Assembly: GCA_018817165.1 (NCBI GenBank)
Contig: JAHITY010000015.1
Span: 1 to 36,353, forward strand
Direction of reading: 5' to 3'
Length of the DNA stretch: 36,353 nt
Source of the DNA: Candidatus Omnitrophota bacterium
GTDB taxonomy: Bacteria > Omnitrophota > Gorgyraeia > B26-G9
This document shows positions 7,102 through 16,018 of the stretch, piece after piece (position 1 is the first letter of the stretch; each line of letters opens with the position of its first letter). Below the pieces are notes generated by a model. That model saw only the letters and a list, made by a program, of their open reading frames with translations. It did no database searches and was not told the origin of the DNA. Made by a program: the position numbers and the translations under genes.

Positions 7102-9796
7102 TTTTAATTTTCTCTAATTTGTCTATTTCCTGCTTTAATTCCAATAAACTCTGTTTTTCCTTTTCCACAATAGCTACTGGTGCTTTTTTTACATAATTCT
7201 CATTTGAAAGAAGTTTATCTTTACGGATTATATGTTGATTTAATTCTTTTATCTGAGCTTCGATTTTCTGTGTTTCTTTTTCTGGATCAAAAGTCTCGTC
7301 TAATTTTAACTTCATAACAATTACACAGCCAGCAGCTGTACTGGATGGATTAACCGACACTTTAAAGCTACTTTTATCAGCAAAATGCAAATTTTCGACC
7401 TTAGACATATTAAGCAGATAATTTAAATTTTTCTCTAAAATATTTAATACTGATTTATCCTCAGGATAAAGTTCTATGTCAACTTTATCTTTTGGTTTAA
7501 TATTATTTTCACTACGAAGATTTCTTATGCTAACACAATTATCCATTACCAGCTGCATTTCTTTTTCAATATCCAAATCAATATAATCTTCATTAATCTC
7601 TGGCCAAGGCTGTGACATAATTGCTGTATCATTACCCGTAACCTTTTGCCAAATCTCATCGCTGATAAGTGGCATAAATGGATGCATTAACCGCAAACTC
7701 ATCTCCAAAACATTATAAAGTACAATTTTTGTATCCTTGTTTTCAATGTTTAATTTTGAAAGTTCAATATACCAATCACAAAGCTGATGCCAGAAAAACT
7801 CATAAATAATATTCACTGCTTCATTAAGCCGGTACTTAGACAATGACTGATTCAGCTTCTTTAAAGTAAGATTAAAACGGCTAAGTATCCATGCGTCAGC
7901 TAAATTAAGATCGTTCTTTAATGGTAATTTTTCTTTTGATACATCAACACCATCAAAGTTCATTAAAATAAAACGCGATGCATTCCATATCTTATTGCAA
8001 AAATTTCTCCCAAATTCAAACTTCTCCTTGGAAAGATATACATCTTGGCCCATTGAAGTAATTGAGATTAAGCTAAAACGCAGGGCATCGGTACCATACT
8101 CTGCGATAATTTCAAGAGGATCAATACTATTCCCCAAAGATTTTGACATTTTCTTACCAGTATCGTCGCGCACTGTTCCATGCAAATAAACGTCCTTAAA
8201 TGGAATATCTCCGATGAATTCAAACCCAGCCATAATCATCCGGGCTACCCAAAAAAAGATAATCTCAGGGGCTGTTACTAAAACATCTGTTGGATAAAAA
8301 TAGTCAAGCTCCTGCTTTGCTATCTTCTGTTTTTCATCTTCTATTTTCTGTTTTCCGTCTTCTGCCTTCTGATTAAAAGGCCAGCCAAAAGTTGCGAAAG
8401 GCCATAACCAGCTTGAAAACCAGGTATCCAGAACATCAGGATCCTGAACTAAATCAGTTGCTCCACAATGCCTGCATTTATCTGGTTTAATCCGCGAAAC
8501 AATAACACCCTTTTTATAGTCATCTTCATCTTGACAAGCAGCACAATAGTAAACTGGAATCCTATGCCCCCACCATATTTGACGAGAAATACACCAATCC
8601 TGGATATTATCCATCCAATTCAAATAAACTTTAGTCCAGCGCTCAGGATGAAATTTAATTTCTCCTGTTCGTACTGCTTCAGTTGCCGGGATAGCAAGCG
8701 GCTTCATACTTACAAACCACTGTTTAGAATAATATGGCTCAATAACTGTATCACATCGATAACAATGCCCTACCGCATGAGCATGCGAATCAATTTTAAC
8801 CAAAAGGCCTTGTTGTTTTAAATCTTCAATTACAGCCTTACGCGCCGCAAATCGGTCAAGGCCATTATATTTACCAGCATTCGCGTTACAAACCCCATCA
8901 GGATGCAATATATTAATAAACTCAAGATTATGTCTTTTTCCCATGCCATAGTCATTAGGATCATGAGCGGGAGTAACCTTAACCGCGCCAGTTCCAAATG
9001 CTGGATCAACAAAATCATCCGCAATGATTTTAATTTCTCTCTGGATTAATGGCAAAATTACAATTTTTCCGATAAGATCTTTATAACGCTTATCATTTGG
9101 ATGAACCGCAACAGCAGTATCACCAAGCATTGTCTCCGGTCTTGTTGTTGCCACTACAAGAAACTCTGCGGAATCCTTAATCGGATATTTTATATGATAT
9201 AAATGGCCATCCATATCTTGATGCGGAGCTTCTTCATCTGAAAGCGCGGTTTGACAACGCGGACACCAATTAATTATTCGATTACCTCGATAAATAAGTC
9301 CTTTATCATATAATCTAATGAAAACTTCAAGAACAGCATCACTATAACCTTCATCCATAGTGAATCTTGTTCTCTGCCAATCACAAGCACAAGCAAGGCT
9401 GCGCAATTGTTTAATTATTGTTGATCCATATTCTTGTTTCCAATCCCAAACATGTTCAAGAAACTTTTCCCGTCCAACATCATCACGCGTAAGCTTTTCC
9501 TTGGCAAGTTTTCGCTCCACCACATTCTGAGTAGCAATACCAGCATGATCAGTTCCCGGCATCCAGAGAGTTTCAAACCCGGCCATTTTTTTATAGCGAA
9601 TTAAAATATCCTGTACAGTATTATTTAAAGCATGCCCCATATGTAGAATCCCCGTAACATTCGGCGGCGGAATTACAATCGAAAAAGGTTTTTTCGTAGA
9701 ATTGATTTTTCCATGAAATAAATCATTTTTTTCACAATGCAGATATTGCTTTTCTTCAATATCTTTAAAATTATATTTTTTGGCAAGCTCTTCCAT
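7088..9796 (-). CDS. valS: Valyl-tRNA synthetase
   Basis: A 902-residue class I synthetase. The HIGH motif appears as HMGH (residues 52-55), and the editing (CP1) domain carries TTRPETMLGDTAVAV. KKMSKSLGNS is the KMSKS loop. A C-terminal coiled-coil arm of about 60 residues (from DPEKETQKIEAQI) is characteristic of ValRS. CxxC pairs (CPRC, CYRC, CAAC, CRHC) suggest zinc knuckles. An odd Lys/Glu/Gln-rich insertion of three 7-residue units lies at residues 476-496, between the conserved WPFATFGWP and YFYPTDVLVT segments. The gene starts three bases after cimA and overlaps nadC. Confidence 0.97.
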   Translation of the reverse strand: MEELAKKYNFKDIEEKQYLHCEKNDLFHGKINSTKKPFSIVIPPPNVTGILHMGHALNNTVQDILIRYKKMAGFETLWMPGTDHAGIATQNVVERKLAKEKLTRDDVGREKFLEHVWDWKQEYGSTIIKQLRSLACACDWQRTRFTMDEGYSDAVLEVFIRLYDKGLIYRGNRIINWCPRCQTALSDEEAPHQDMDGHLYHIKYPIKDSAEFLVVATTRPETMLGDTAVAVHPNDKRYKDLIGKIVILPLIQREIKIIADDFVDPAFGTGAVKVTPAHDPNDYGMGKRHNLEFINILHPDGVCNANAGKYNGLDRFAARKAVIEDLKQQGLLVKIDSHAHAVGHCYRCDTVIEPYYSKQWFVSMKPLAIPATEAVRTGEIKFHPERWTKVYLNWMDNIQDWCISRQIWWGHRIPVYYCAACQDEDDYKKGVIVSRIKPDKCRHCGATDLVQDPDVLDTWFSSWLWPFATFGWPFNQKAEDGKQKIEDEKQKIAKQELDYFYPTDVLVTAPEIIFFWVARMIMAGFEFIGDIPFKDVYLHGTVRDDTGKKMSKSLGNSIDPLEIIAEYGTDALRFSLISITSMGQDVYLSKEKFEFGRNFCNKIWNASRFILMNFDGVDVSKEKLPLKNDLNLADAWILSRFNLTLKKLNQSLSKYRLNEAVNIIYEFFWHQLCDWYIELSKLNIENKDTKIVLYNVLEMSLRLMHPFMPLISDEIWQKVTGNDTAIMSQPWPEINEDYIDLDIEKEMQLVMDNCVSIRNLRSENNIKPKDKVDIELYPEDKSVLNILEKNLNYLLNMSKVENLHFADKSSFKVSVNPSSTAAGCVIVMKLKLDETFDPEKETQKIEAQIKELNQHIIRKDKLLSNENYVKKAPVAIVEKEKQSLLELKQEIDKLEKIKSALK
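8309..8371 (-). repeat. In-frame 3 x 21-bp degenerate repeat inside valS
   Basis: Read on the minus strand, three 21-base units each begin with CAGAA or a close variant and encode QKAEDGK, QKIEDEK and QKIAKQE. They insert 21 charged residues (476-496) at a point where ValRS proteins normally pass almost directly from the WPF-x-x-x-GWP segment to YFYPT. The reading frame is kept. The CAGAA/GAAAACAG wording resembles the TTCTGTTTTCTGTTCTCTG words in the spacer near 17520-17545. Confidence 0.75.
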
Positions 9797-9799
9797 AGA

Positions 9800-11374
9800 T
9801 TACTTATTGTTTTCCTTTTCCTTAAGCAGCTTATATTCAATACTATCAACCAAAGCCTGCCAGCTTGCTTCAATTATATTTTCTGACACTCCGACTGTCC
9901 ACCAAGAGTGTTTCTCATCCTGAGATTCGATTAAAACCCTTACTTTTGCCGCAGTCCCAGCCTTACTGTCTAATACCCGTACTTTAAAATCAGATAAATG
10001 CATTTTATTTAATTCTGGATAAAAATCAGACAATGCTTTGCGCAATGCTCCATCCAAAGCATTAACCGGACCATCCCCTTCACAAGCAGTATGGACTTGA
10101 ATTTTACCCACTTTAATTTTCACTGTGGCTTCTGAAATCATTCCCACATCAGGCCTTTTTTCTACAATCACCCGAAAACCATCAAGTTCAAAAAATTTAG
10201 TGTATTGCTTCAAAGTCTTTTTAATCAATAATTCAAATGAAGCTTCAGCAGCTTCAAACTGATAACCTTGATATTCCAAATCCTGGATCAGCTTATGTAA
10301 TTTTTTAGTATTCGCATCATTCTTACCTAAATCAAATGATAACTGCTTTGCCTTGACCAAGATACTTGTCTTGCCCGCAAGCTCCGATGAGAGAAATCTG
10401 CGTGTATTCCCCACTGTCTCAGGTATTACCTGCTCATAGGAAAGAGCATTTTTCACCATCGCATTTATATGCACGCCTGCCTTATGCGCAAAAGCCGAAT
10501 TACCGACAAAAGGTTGATTATCCTGTTGCTTCATATTGCTGACTTCACTGATATAATGCGAAACGTCAGTCAGCTGTTTTAAATTTTTTGGGCCAACTGC
10601 TTTCATATTAAGTTTAAGCTCAAGACAAGCAATGATTGAACATAAATCCGCATTTCCGCAACGCTCGCCATATCCATTGATTGTTCCCTGGACCTGAGAA
10701 CATCCGGCCTCAACCGCCGCAATACTATTAGCCACTGCCATACCATTATCATTATGCACATGAATACCCAGATCAACTGTAATATCTTTTTTAATTTCCC
10801 CAATAATCTGAGTTAATTCCGAAGTAATTGTTCCGCCGTTTGTATCACAAAGAATAATACACTCCGCACCAGCAGCCTGCGCTGCTTTTAAAGTTTTAAG
10901 CGCGTATTCCGGATTGTGTTTATAGCCATCAAAAAAATGTTCCGCGTCATAAAATGCCGTTATTTTTTTTGAACGAATAAATTTAATTGTATCAGTGATC
11001 ATCCGCAGATTTTCTTCCAAAGAGGTTTTTAATACATCTTTAACATGCAGATCCCATGATTTGCCGAATATAGTAATATATTTTACCCCGGAGCTAACCA
11101 AGGCTTTTAATATCAGATCCTGGGAAGCTTTATTATCCTTCCGGCAAGTACTGCCAAAAGCAACAAATTTAGCATGATTAAACTTGATCTTTTTAATTGC
11201 TTTAAAAAATTCCAGATCTTTGGGATTTGATCCTGGCCAGCCGCCTTCAATATAATCAATACCCAAAGAATCAAGTTTTTTAGCGATCAGCATTTTATCA
11301 TTAACGGAATAAGACACCCCTTCGGTCTGAGCGCCATCGCGCAGGGTAGTATCGTAAATTGTAACTTTACGCAT
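9800..11374 (-). CDS. cimA: (R)-citramalate synthase (LeuA/HMG-CoA lyase-like family)
   Basis: This 524-residue protein condenses pyruvate with acetyl-CoA to citramalate, the threonine-independent entry to isoleucine synthesis. The start motif IYDTTLRDGAQTEGVSYSV and the metal-binding IHVHNDNG are of the HMGL-like barrel. The roughly 180 C-terminal residues form a LeuA-type allosteric dimer domain. The wording of the N-terminus (LRDGAQTEG, IEGGWPGSNPKD) matches the CimA branch rather than 2-isopropylmalate or homocitrate synthase. I chose the ATG at 11374 because AAGGAG sits just upstream; a longer in-frame start at 11455 would overlap lysC and lacks family similarity. It follows lysC by 10 bases. 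Confidence 0.92.
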   Translation of the reverse strand: MRKVTIYDTTLRDGAQTEGVSYSVNDKMLIAKKLDSLGIDYIEGGWPGSNPKDLEFFKAIKKIKFNHAKFVAFGSTCRKDNKASQDLILKALVSSGVKYITIFGKSWDLHVKDVLKTSLEENLRMITDTIKFIRSKKITAFYDAEHFFDGYKHNPEYALKTLKAAQAAGAECIILCDTNGGTITSELTQIIGEIKKDITVDLGIHVHNDNGMAVANSIAAVEAGCSQVQGTINGYGERCGNADLCSIIACLELKLNMKAVGPKNLKQLTDVSHYISEVSNMKQQDNQPFVGNSAFAHKAGVHINAMVKNALSYEQVIPETVGNTRRFLSSELAGKTSILVKAKQLSFDLGKNDANTKKLHKLIQDLEYQGYQFEAAEASFELLIKKTLKQYTKFFELDGFRVIVEKRPDVGMISEATVKIKVGKIQVHTACEGDGPVNALDGALRKALSDFYPELNKMHLSDFKVRVLDSKAGTAAKVRVLIESQDEKHSWWTVGVSENIIEASWQALVDSIEYKLLKEKENNK

Positions 11375-11384
11375 TAAAAACTCC

Positions 11385-12623
11385 TTATTTTTCTTCTGGT
11401 TTTTTGGCATCAAGACCAAAAGCTGTATGCAAAGCTTTGACTGCTGATTCAGCATATTTTTTACCGATAACGCAGGAAATGCTGATCTCAGAAGTTGAAA
11501 TCATTTCAATATTAATTTTCTTTTTTGCCAAAACATCAAACATTTTCGCGGCAACACCCGGATGACTTTTCATTCCCACTCCGACAATCGAGACTTTGGC
11601 AATATCATCATCACAAGTAACTTTTTCCGCTTTTACATCCTTAACAATCTGCTTGGCGATTTTCATCGTTCTCGCAAGTTCAGAATGGGGAACGGTAAAA
11701 GACAAATCAGTGCGTCTGGTTCGGCTGATGTTTTGAATGATCATATCCACATTAATCTCAGCTTCTGCTAGATGCTTAAATATCTGAGCGGCCATGCCTG
11801 GTTTATCCGGCACATCACAAATAGTCATTTTTGCCTCTTTTTTATCAAGGGTAACTCCGGATATTACAACACCCTCCCACATTGGCTTTGCCTCCTTAAG
11901 TATTATTGTACCTTTTTTATCGCTAAAACTGGAACGAACATGAATCGGAACATCAAATTTTTTGGCAAATATTACCGAGCGTGCCTGCAATACCTGTGAA
12001 CCTAATGATGCCATTTCCAGCATTTCATCATAACTTAAATAATCTAGTTTTTGCGCTTTTTTAACTATCCGCGGATCAGCAGTAAACACACCTTCCACAT
12101 CAGTATTCATTTCGCACATACATCCACCCAAAGATTTACTCAAAGCAACAGCCGTTAAGTTTGAACCGCCTCGGCCTAAAGTAGTAATTTCCTGATCCTC
12201 AGTCATGCCCTGAAATCCGGCAACAATAACAATTTTACCTTTAGCCAGTTCCTTTTCAATTTTTTCGCCATTTACATTAATTAATTTTGCTTTGGAAAAA
12301 GACGTATCAGTGATAATCCCCACCTGCGCTCCGGTAAAAGATATGGCATCATGCCCTAATTCATGAATCGCCATGGCTAAAAGTGCCACAGATACCTGTT
12401 CGCCAGTAGCCAAAAGCATATCATATTCCCGCTCAGAGGGATTATCCGTGATCTGCTTGGAAAGCTCAATCAGTTCATCAGTAGTATCGCCTAATGCCGA
12501 TACAACCACAACGACTTTATAGCCCTGCTTCTTGGTCGCAACAACCCTTTCCGCAACGCTTTTGATTCTCGCTGGATTGGCAACAGATGTGCCGCCATAT
12601 TTTTGTACTACCATTTTTTCCAT
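11385..12623 (-). CDS. lysC: Aspartate kinase
   Basis: A 412-residue monofunctional aspartokinase, the committed step of the lysine, threonine and methionine pathway. The N-terminal KYGGTSVANP motif and the catalytic FQGMTEDQEITTLGRGGSN segment mark the amino-acid kinase fold. Two ACT domains follow from about residue 265 (ITICDVPDKPGMAAQIF-like and SIVGVGMKSHPGVAAKMF), so feedback control by lysine and/or threonine is expected. Length fits the class with both domains in one chain, though some such genes also contain an internal start for a beta subunit. The first ATG is used here; a second ATG nine bases later (12614) would match the family N-terminus slightly better. It heads lysC-cimA-valS-nadC. 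Confidence 0.95.
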   Translation of the reverse strand: MEKMVVQKYGGTSVANPARIKSVAERVVATKKQGYKVVVVVSALGDTTDELIELSKQITDNPSEREYDMLLATGEQVSVALLAMAIHELGHDAISFTGAQVGIITDTSFSKAKLINVNGEKIEKELAKGKIVIVAGFQGMTEDQEITTLGRGGSNLTAVALSKSLGGCMCEMNTDVEGVFTADPRIVKKAQKLDYLSYDEMLEMASLGSQVLQARSVIFAKKFDVPIHVRSSFSDKKGTIILKEAKPMWEGVVISGVTLDKKEAKMTICDVPDKPGMAAQIFKHLAEAEINVDMIIQNISRTRRTDLSFTVPHSELARTMKIAKQIVKDVKAEKVTCDDDIAKVSIVGVGMKSHPGVAAKMFDVLAKKKINIEMISTSEISISCVIGKKYAESAVKALHTAFGLDAKKPEEK

Positions 12624-12680
12624 AATTGTTATGATTTTACCTTAAAACCAATGCTACGTCAATAATTACGTTTAATCCGG

Positions 12681-13637
12681 TTAACAATGATTAGCATCGA
12701 ACTCTTTTTTAATAATTTCCATAGCGTGAGTCTTATCTTTTTGTAATTGGTTTTTAAGCAATTGAGCTGAATTAAATTTCTTATCATTCCTGATCTTCTT
12801 TATAAATACCAGTTCAATTACCTGATCATAGATATATCTATTAAAATTAAACAAATTAGCCTCAATTGCCCGATTATCGGCTTTTTCATAAAAAGTCATT
12901 CGTTTTCCGATATAGAGCATTCCCCCGTACCATCTATTATTTATTTTAGCCTTTACCGCGTAAACGCCATCAGGCGGCAATGCTTCTTGATGCGGATCAA
13001 CATTTGCTGTGGGATAACCCAAAACCCGGCCCCGGCTATCCCCTTTTACAACTGTTCCTAAAACACTGAATCTTCGGCCTAATAATCCAGCAGCTTGATC
13101 CAATTTACCGGATTCAACTAAGTTCCGGATTAAAGAGCTGCTAATTATAATTTTTGATTTTTTCAGAGCTGAGATCACGCTTAACTTAAAACCCGCTTTA
13201 CTTGCATAAGCTTTCAGGAAATTAATATCTCCGCTTTTATTTTTGCCAAAAGAAAAATTATCGCCGATAATAACCGTATTTACATTCAGCTGTTCAATTA
13301 GGATTTTTTGCACGAATTTTTCCGCGCTCATCTGGGCCAAACGTTTTTTAAAAGCAGCCACCAAACAAACATCTGGCTTAAGCTTGGCAATTAAATCAAG
13401 CCGATGCTTAATGCTAGTTAATAATGCCGGTATTTTTTCCGGATTAGTAATCTGGCGCGGATGAGGATAAAAAGTTAAAATAACCGAAACCCCTTTTGCT
13501 CGCTTAGCAGCAGCCACCGCCTTTTTTATTATCAACTGATGAGCTAAATGCACTCCGTCAAAAGTCCCAATGGCAACTACAATCGGCGCCTTAAAATCAG
13601 CTGCATTAAATTTTTCTAAGCCATAAATAGTTTTCAT
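12681..13637 (-). CDS. ribF: RibF: bifunctional riboflavin kinase / FAD synthetase
   Basis: A 318-residue enzyme making FMN and FAD from riboflavin. The N-terminal nucleotidyltransferase carries GTFDGVHLAHQ (residues 24-34), where the usual FDGVHLGH glycine is alanine at position 32, plus GDNFSFGKNKSG. The kinase domain has GRVLGYPTANV and PPDGVYAVK. The ATG at 13637 was chosen because MKTIYGLEKF resembles known RibF starts; an upstream GTG at 13658 adds only seven residues. The gene is preceded by a repeat-filled spacer separating it from truB, so it may be transcribed separately although rbfA-truB-ribF synteny is common. Confidence 0.95.
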   Translation of the reverse strand: MKTIYGLEKFNAADFKAPIVVAIGTFDGVHLAHQLIIKKAVAAAKRAKGVSVILTFYPHPRQITNPEKIPALLTSIKHRLDLIAKLKPDVCLVAAFKKRLAQMSAEKFVQKILIEQLNVNTVIIGDNFSFGKNKSGDINFLKAYASKAGFKLSVISALKKSKIIISSSLIRNLVESGKLDQAAGLLGRRFSVLGTVVKGDSRGRVLGYPTANVDPHQEALPPDGVYAVKAKINNRWYGGMLYIGKRMTFYEKADNRAIEANLFNFNRYIYDQVIELVFIKKIRNDKKFNSAQLLKNQLQKDKTHAMEIIKKEFDANHC

Positions 13638-13688
13638 ATGATTTATCTTATAACGCACCCTTACGTGTTTACGAGTTAATTAGAAATC

Positions 13689-13781
13689 GTAGGGGCGCTG
13701 CTTGCCTGCGCCCGATCATCAATTATTTAATCAATTTTAATAATGTATATTATTCCGGGCCGGGACAAGCACGGCCCCTAC
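13689..13781. repeat. GTAGGGGC-ended inverted-repeat element, copy A
   Basis: Two 26-base arms (13689-13714 and 13756-13781) are inverted repeats matching at 20 of 26 positions. The element begins GTAGGGGC and ends GCCCCTAC, with 41 AT-rich bases between the arms. The left arm is identical over all 26 bases to that of the copy at 25511-25536, and the right arms match at 24 of 26. It has no ORF and could fold into a long hairpin, which looks like a MITE-type or REP-type dispersed element. It lies between ribF and truB. Confidence 0.85.
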
Positions 13782-13804
13782 AATGGGATCTTTTCATTTC
13801 ACAC

Positions 13805-13852
13805 ACTTTACGAACTTTACGAACTTTACGAACTTTACGAACTTTATAAACT
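13805..13852. repeat. Tandem 9-bp repeat (ACTTTACGA)n
   Basis: Four perfect copies of ACTTTACGA (13805-13840) are followed by one variant, ACTTTATAA, and a partial unit. The array ends 14 bases before the truB stop codon. A 9-base period would not disturb a reading frame, but no gene covers it. Related but decayed words occur at about 1298-1335 and 25590-25622. Confidence 0.9.
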
Positions 13853-13865
13853 GGATTAACTGTCG

Positions 13866-14552
13866 TTATATTGCAATAATCGCCTGAGCAATCTCGTTTA
13901 TCTCACCTTGCTTTATTCTATCAACTGTAATCGCGTTATCAACAGAATAAGAACCGATACTCGTCCGTCTAAGTCCATTCATATGCCCAGCGCATCCCAA
14001 TTTCTGCCCAATATCTTCACATAAAGTTCTAATATATGTTCCCTTTGAACATTTCACTTGAAAATCTATATGCGGTAAATCAATTGCGCTGATTTTGATT
14101 TCAAAAATATTTATTTCAACTGGCTGTCTTTCAACCACAATCCCCTTGCGCGCTAAAGAATACAATTTCTTGCCATTAATTTTTTTAGCGGAAATCATCG
14201 GGGGGGTCTGCATTATTGTCCCTTTAAAACCAGCAAAGCATTTTTCTATATCAGCTTGAGAAAGTTTTGGCAGTTTATTTTGCTCAATAATCTTTCCCGT
14301 GTGGTCAGCACTATCAGTTTTAACTCCCAAAGTAAGTCTAGCTTGATAGGATTTATCCATACCGGAAAAAAGCTGAGCGCATTTAGTTGCCTGTTTACTG
14401 ATCAGCATGATCAATAAACCAGTTGCCTGAGGATCCAAAGTCCCGGCATGACCGATTTTTTTAATATTTAATTTTCTCCTGAGAATATCAACCACATCAT
14501 GTGAAGTCATATCCAAAGGTTTATCAACTAATAATAAACCGCTTATATCCAT
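13866..14552 (-). CDS. truB: tRNA pseudouridine-55 synthase TruB
   Basis: A 228-residue protein that makes the conserved pseudouridine in the T-loop of tRNAs. It begins GLLLVDKPLDMTSHDVV, and the catalytic aspartate is D40 in GHAGTLDPQATGLL. The motif KCSKGTYIRTLCEDIG is also diagnostic. At 228 residues it is shorter than E. coli TruB and appears to lack the C-terminal PUA-like domain, as in other compact TruB proteins. It starts 11 bases after the DHH phosphoesterase gene, forming the widespread rbfA-nrnA-truB cluster. Confidence 0.96.
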   Translation of the reverse strand: MDISGLLLVDKPLDMTSHDVVDILRRKLNIKKIGHAGTLDPQATGLLIMLISKQATKCAQLFSGMDKSYQARLTLGVKTDSADHTGKIIEQNKLPKLSQADIEKCFAGFKGTIMQTPPMISAKKINGKKLYSLARKGIVVERQPVEINIFEIKISAIDLPHIDFQVKCSKGTYIRTLCEDIGQKLGCAGHMNGLRRTSIGSYSVDNAITVDRIKQGEINEIAQAIIAI

Positions 14553-14563
14553 TGTATGCTTAT

Positions 14564-15562
14564 TTACTTTTCTTGATTATTTTTTCCATTATGTTCAGCA
14601 ATGGATTTTTTTATTTGATTTAAAAGCATTTCTTCAGCCTGATCAATATTTGCCTCAATCATACAACCGCTGGCAGCCTTATGGCCTCCGCCGCCGAAAT
14701 GTCCGGCAATCGCATTAACATCAATATCTGTTTTTGAACGCATACTAATTTTTACTTTAGAACCATTTTCGATTTCTCGCAAATAAGCCACTACCTCCGC
14801 GCCTTCAATCATCCGCACAAAAGCAATAAAGTCTTCAGTGCTCTCCGCGGTCAGCTTATTTCTTTTCAACATTTGATCAGTTACCCTAAACCATACATAT
14901 CGGCCATCTGCTGATCTTTTTAGATTGCTTAAAACTTCCGATAGGAGTTTCATCACTTCAAAAGACTTTGTTTCATAAATATGTTCATAGACTTTATTCG
15001 GACTGAAATCAAAATGTAATAGTTCGGCAATAATATGATGCGTTGCCACCGTTGTATTAGAATAACGAAAAGAACCTGTATCTGTCATGATCGCTACATA
15101 AATACAAACTGCACTTGCATCATCTAAAGGTACCTTTGCCGCTTTAAATACTTGATAAACCATTTCTCCCGCTGAGGAAGCTTTTGTATCTGTCCAATTT
15201 ATATCGCCAAAACTCTGGTCACTGATATGATGATCGATAATGATGATCTGCTTGCCCTTAAGCAAATTACGAATTCCCCCAATTCTCTCCGGAATTGGAC
15301 AATCTAGGATAATCGCGACATCAAAATTAATATCCTCTTTATTTAGCTCAGAAAATACTTCAATTTGATCAGATCCCGGTAAAAACATAAGGTTCTTGGG
15401 AACGCTATGCTCATTGATTATTCTGACTGTTTTACCCATTGTCCTTAATAAATTAGCCATTGCTAACTGACTTCCGATAGAATCACCTTCAGGATTAATA
15501 TGGGCTATTACTAAAAATCGTTCATTTTTTTTAATCGTTTCAAGTATCTGTTTCTGAATCAT
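14564..15562 (-). CDS. nrnA: DHH/DHHA1 phosphoesterase, NrnA-like (nanoRNase / pAp phosphatase)
   Basis: A 332-residue DHH-family enzyme likely to degrade very short RNAs and/or 3'-phosphoadenosine 5'-phosphate. The metal motifs are AHINPEGDSIGS (residues 20-31), ILDCP, and IIDHHISD with the name-giving DHH. The DHHA1 domain ends with GHFGGGGHKAASG. I place the start at the ATG at 15562, preceded by AAGGA and overlapping the end of rbfA by 23 bases. A longer ORF reaching 15679 adds 39 Lys-rich residues that merely read rbfA in another frame. Position between rbfA and truB is typical of NrnA. Confidence 0.92.
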   Translation of the reverse strand: MIQKQILETIKKNERFLVIAHINPEGDSIGSQLAMANLLRTMGKTVRIINEHSVPKNLMFLPGSDQIEVFSELNKEDINFDVAIILDCPIPERIGGIRNLLKGKQIIIIDHHISDQSFGDINWTDTKASSAGEMVYQVFKAAKVPLDDASAVCIYVAIMTDTGSFRYSNTTVATHHIIAELLHFDFSPNKVYEHIYETKSFEVMKLLSEVLSNLKRSADGRYVWFRVTDQMLKRNKLTAESTEDFIAFVRMIEGAEVVAYLREIENGSKVKISMRSKTDIDVNAIAGHFGGGGHKAASGCMIEANIDQAEEMLLNQIKKSIAEHNGKNNQEK

Positions 15563-15944
15563 CAGATTGTCCTTGCCTTTCCTGTCTGGCTTCTCGTTCT
15601 TTTCGCTCTTCTTCGATTTCCTCAAATACTTGTGATATATGAATATCATATTCTCCCGAAGTATCCAATTTAAATACAAAATCCGGAGTATTCCGAAGCT
15701 CTAAACTGTCACCTAAAAGCTTACGGACATACTTCAAAGCACTTGACAATCCTTCGCTTGCTTCTTTTTTCTTGGCATCATTACCTAATACGCTATAAAG
15801 GATTCTCGCAAAACGTAGATCATCTTTTAACTCTACCCGAGTAATTGTAACAAATTCTACACGCGGATCCTTAATTTTAGTCTGAAGAATCATACTAACC
15901 TCTTCCTTAATCCGCTGTTCAACTCTTTGCTTTCTTTGGCTCAT
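15540..15944 (-). CDS. rbfA: Ribosome-binding factor A
   Basis: A 134-residue protein with the RbfA KH-like fold, needed for maturation of the 30S subunit 5' end of 16S rRNA. It starts SQRKQRVEQRIKEEVSMIL, followed by IKDPRVEFVTITRVELKDDL and the C-terminal LRNTPDFVFKLDTS segment. A charged tail (EEERKEREARQERQG) is variable in the family. nusA and infB, its usual neighbours, are not upstream here; a nucleotidyltransferase gene lies there instead after a 74-base gap. It overlaps nrnA. Confidence 0.95.
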   Translation of the reverse strand: MSQRKQRVEQRIKEEVSMILQTKIKDPRVEFVTITRVELKDDLRFARILYSVLGNDAKKKEASEGLSSALKYVRKLLGDSLELRNTPDFVFKLDTSGEYDIHISQVFEEIEEERKEREARQERQGQSDDSETDT

Positions 15945-16018
15945 AAGAAAATCTCCATTCTTTAATAACTTTTAAATATCAACCCCTAATAAATCTTCAG
16001 ATTATAAAACCATTGCAA

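Noticed and set aside
11375-11455. Longer N-terminus for citramalate synthase
   Set aside because: It would overlap lysC and lacks family similarity; AAGGAG precedes the ATG at 11374.
13805-13852. CRISPR array
   Set aside because: Units are 9 bp in direct tandem without spacers, and no cas gene is present.
15563-15679. Longer N-terminus for the DHH phosphoesterase
   Set aside because: The extra 39 residues only re-read rbfA in another frame; a good ribosome binding site supports the ATG at 15562.
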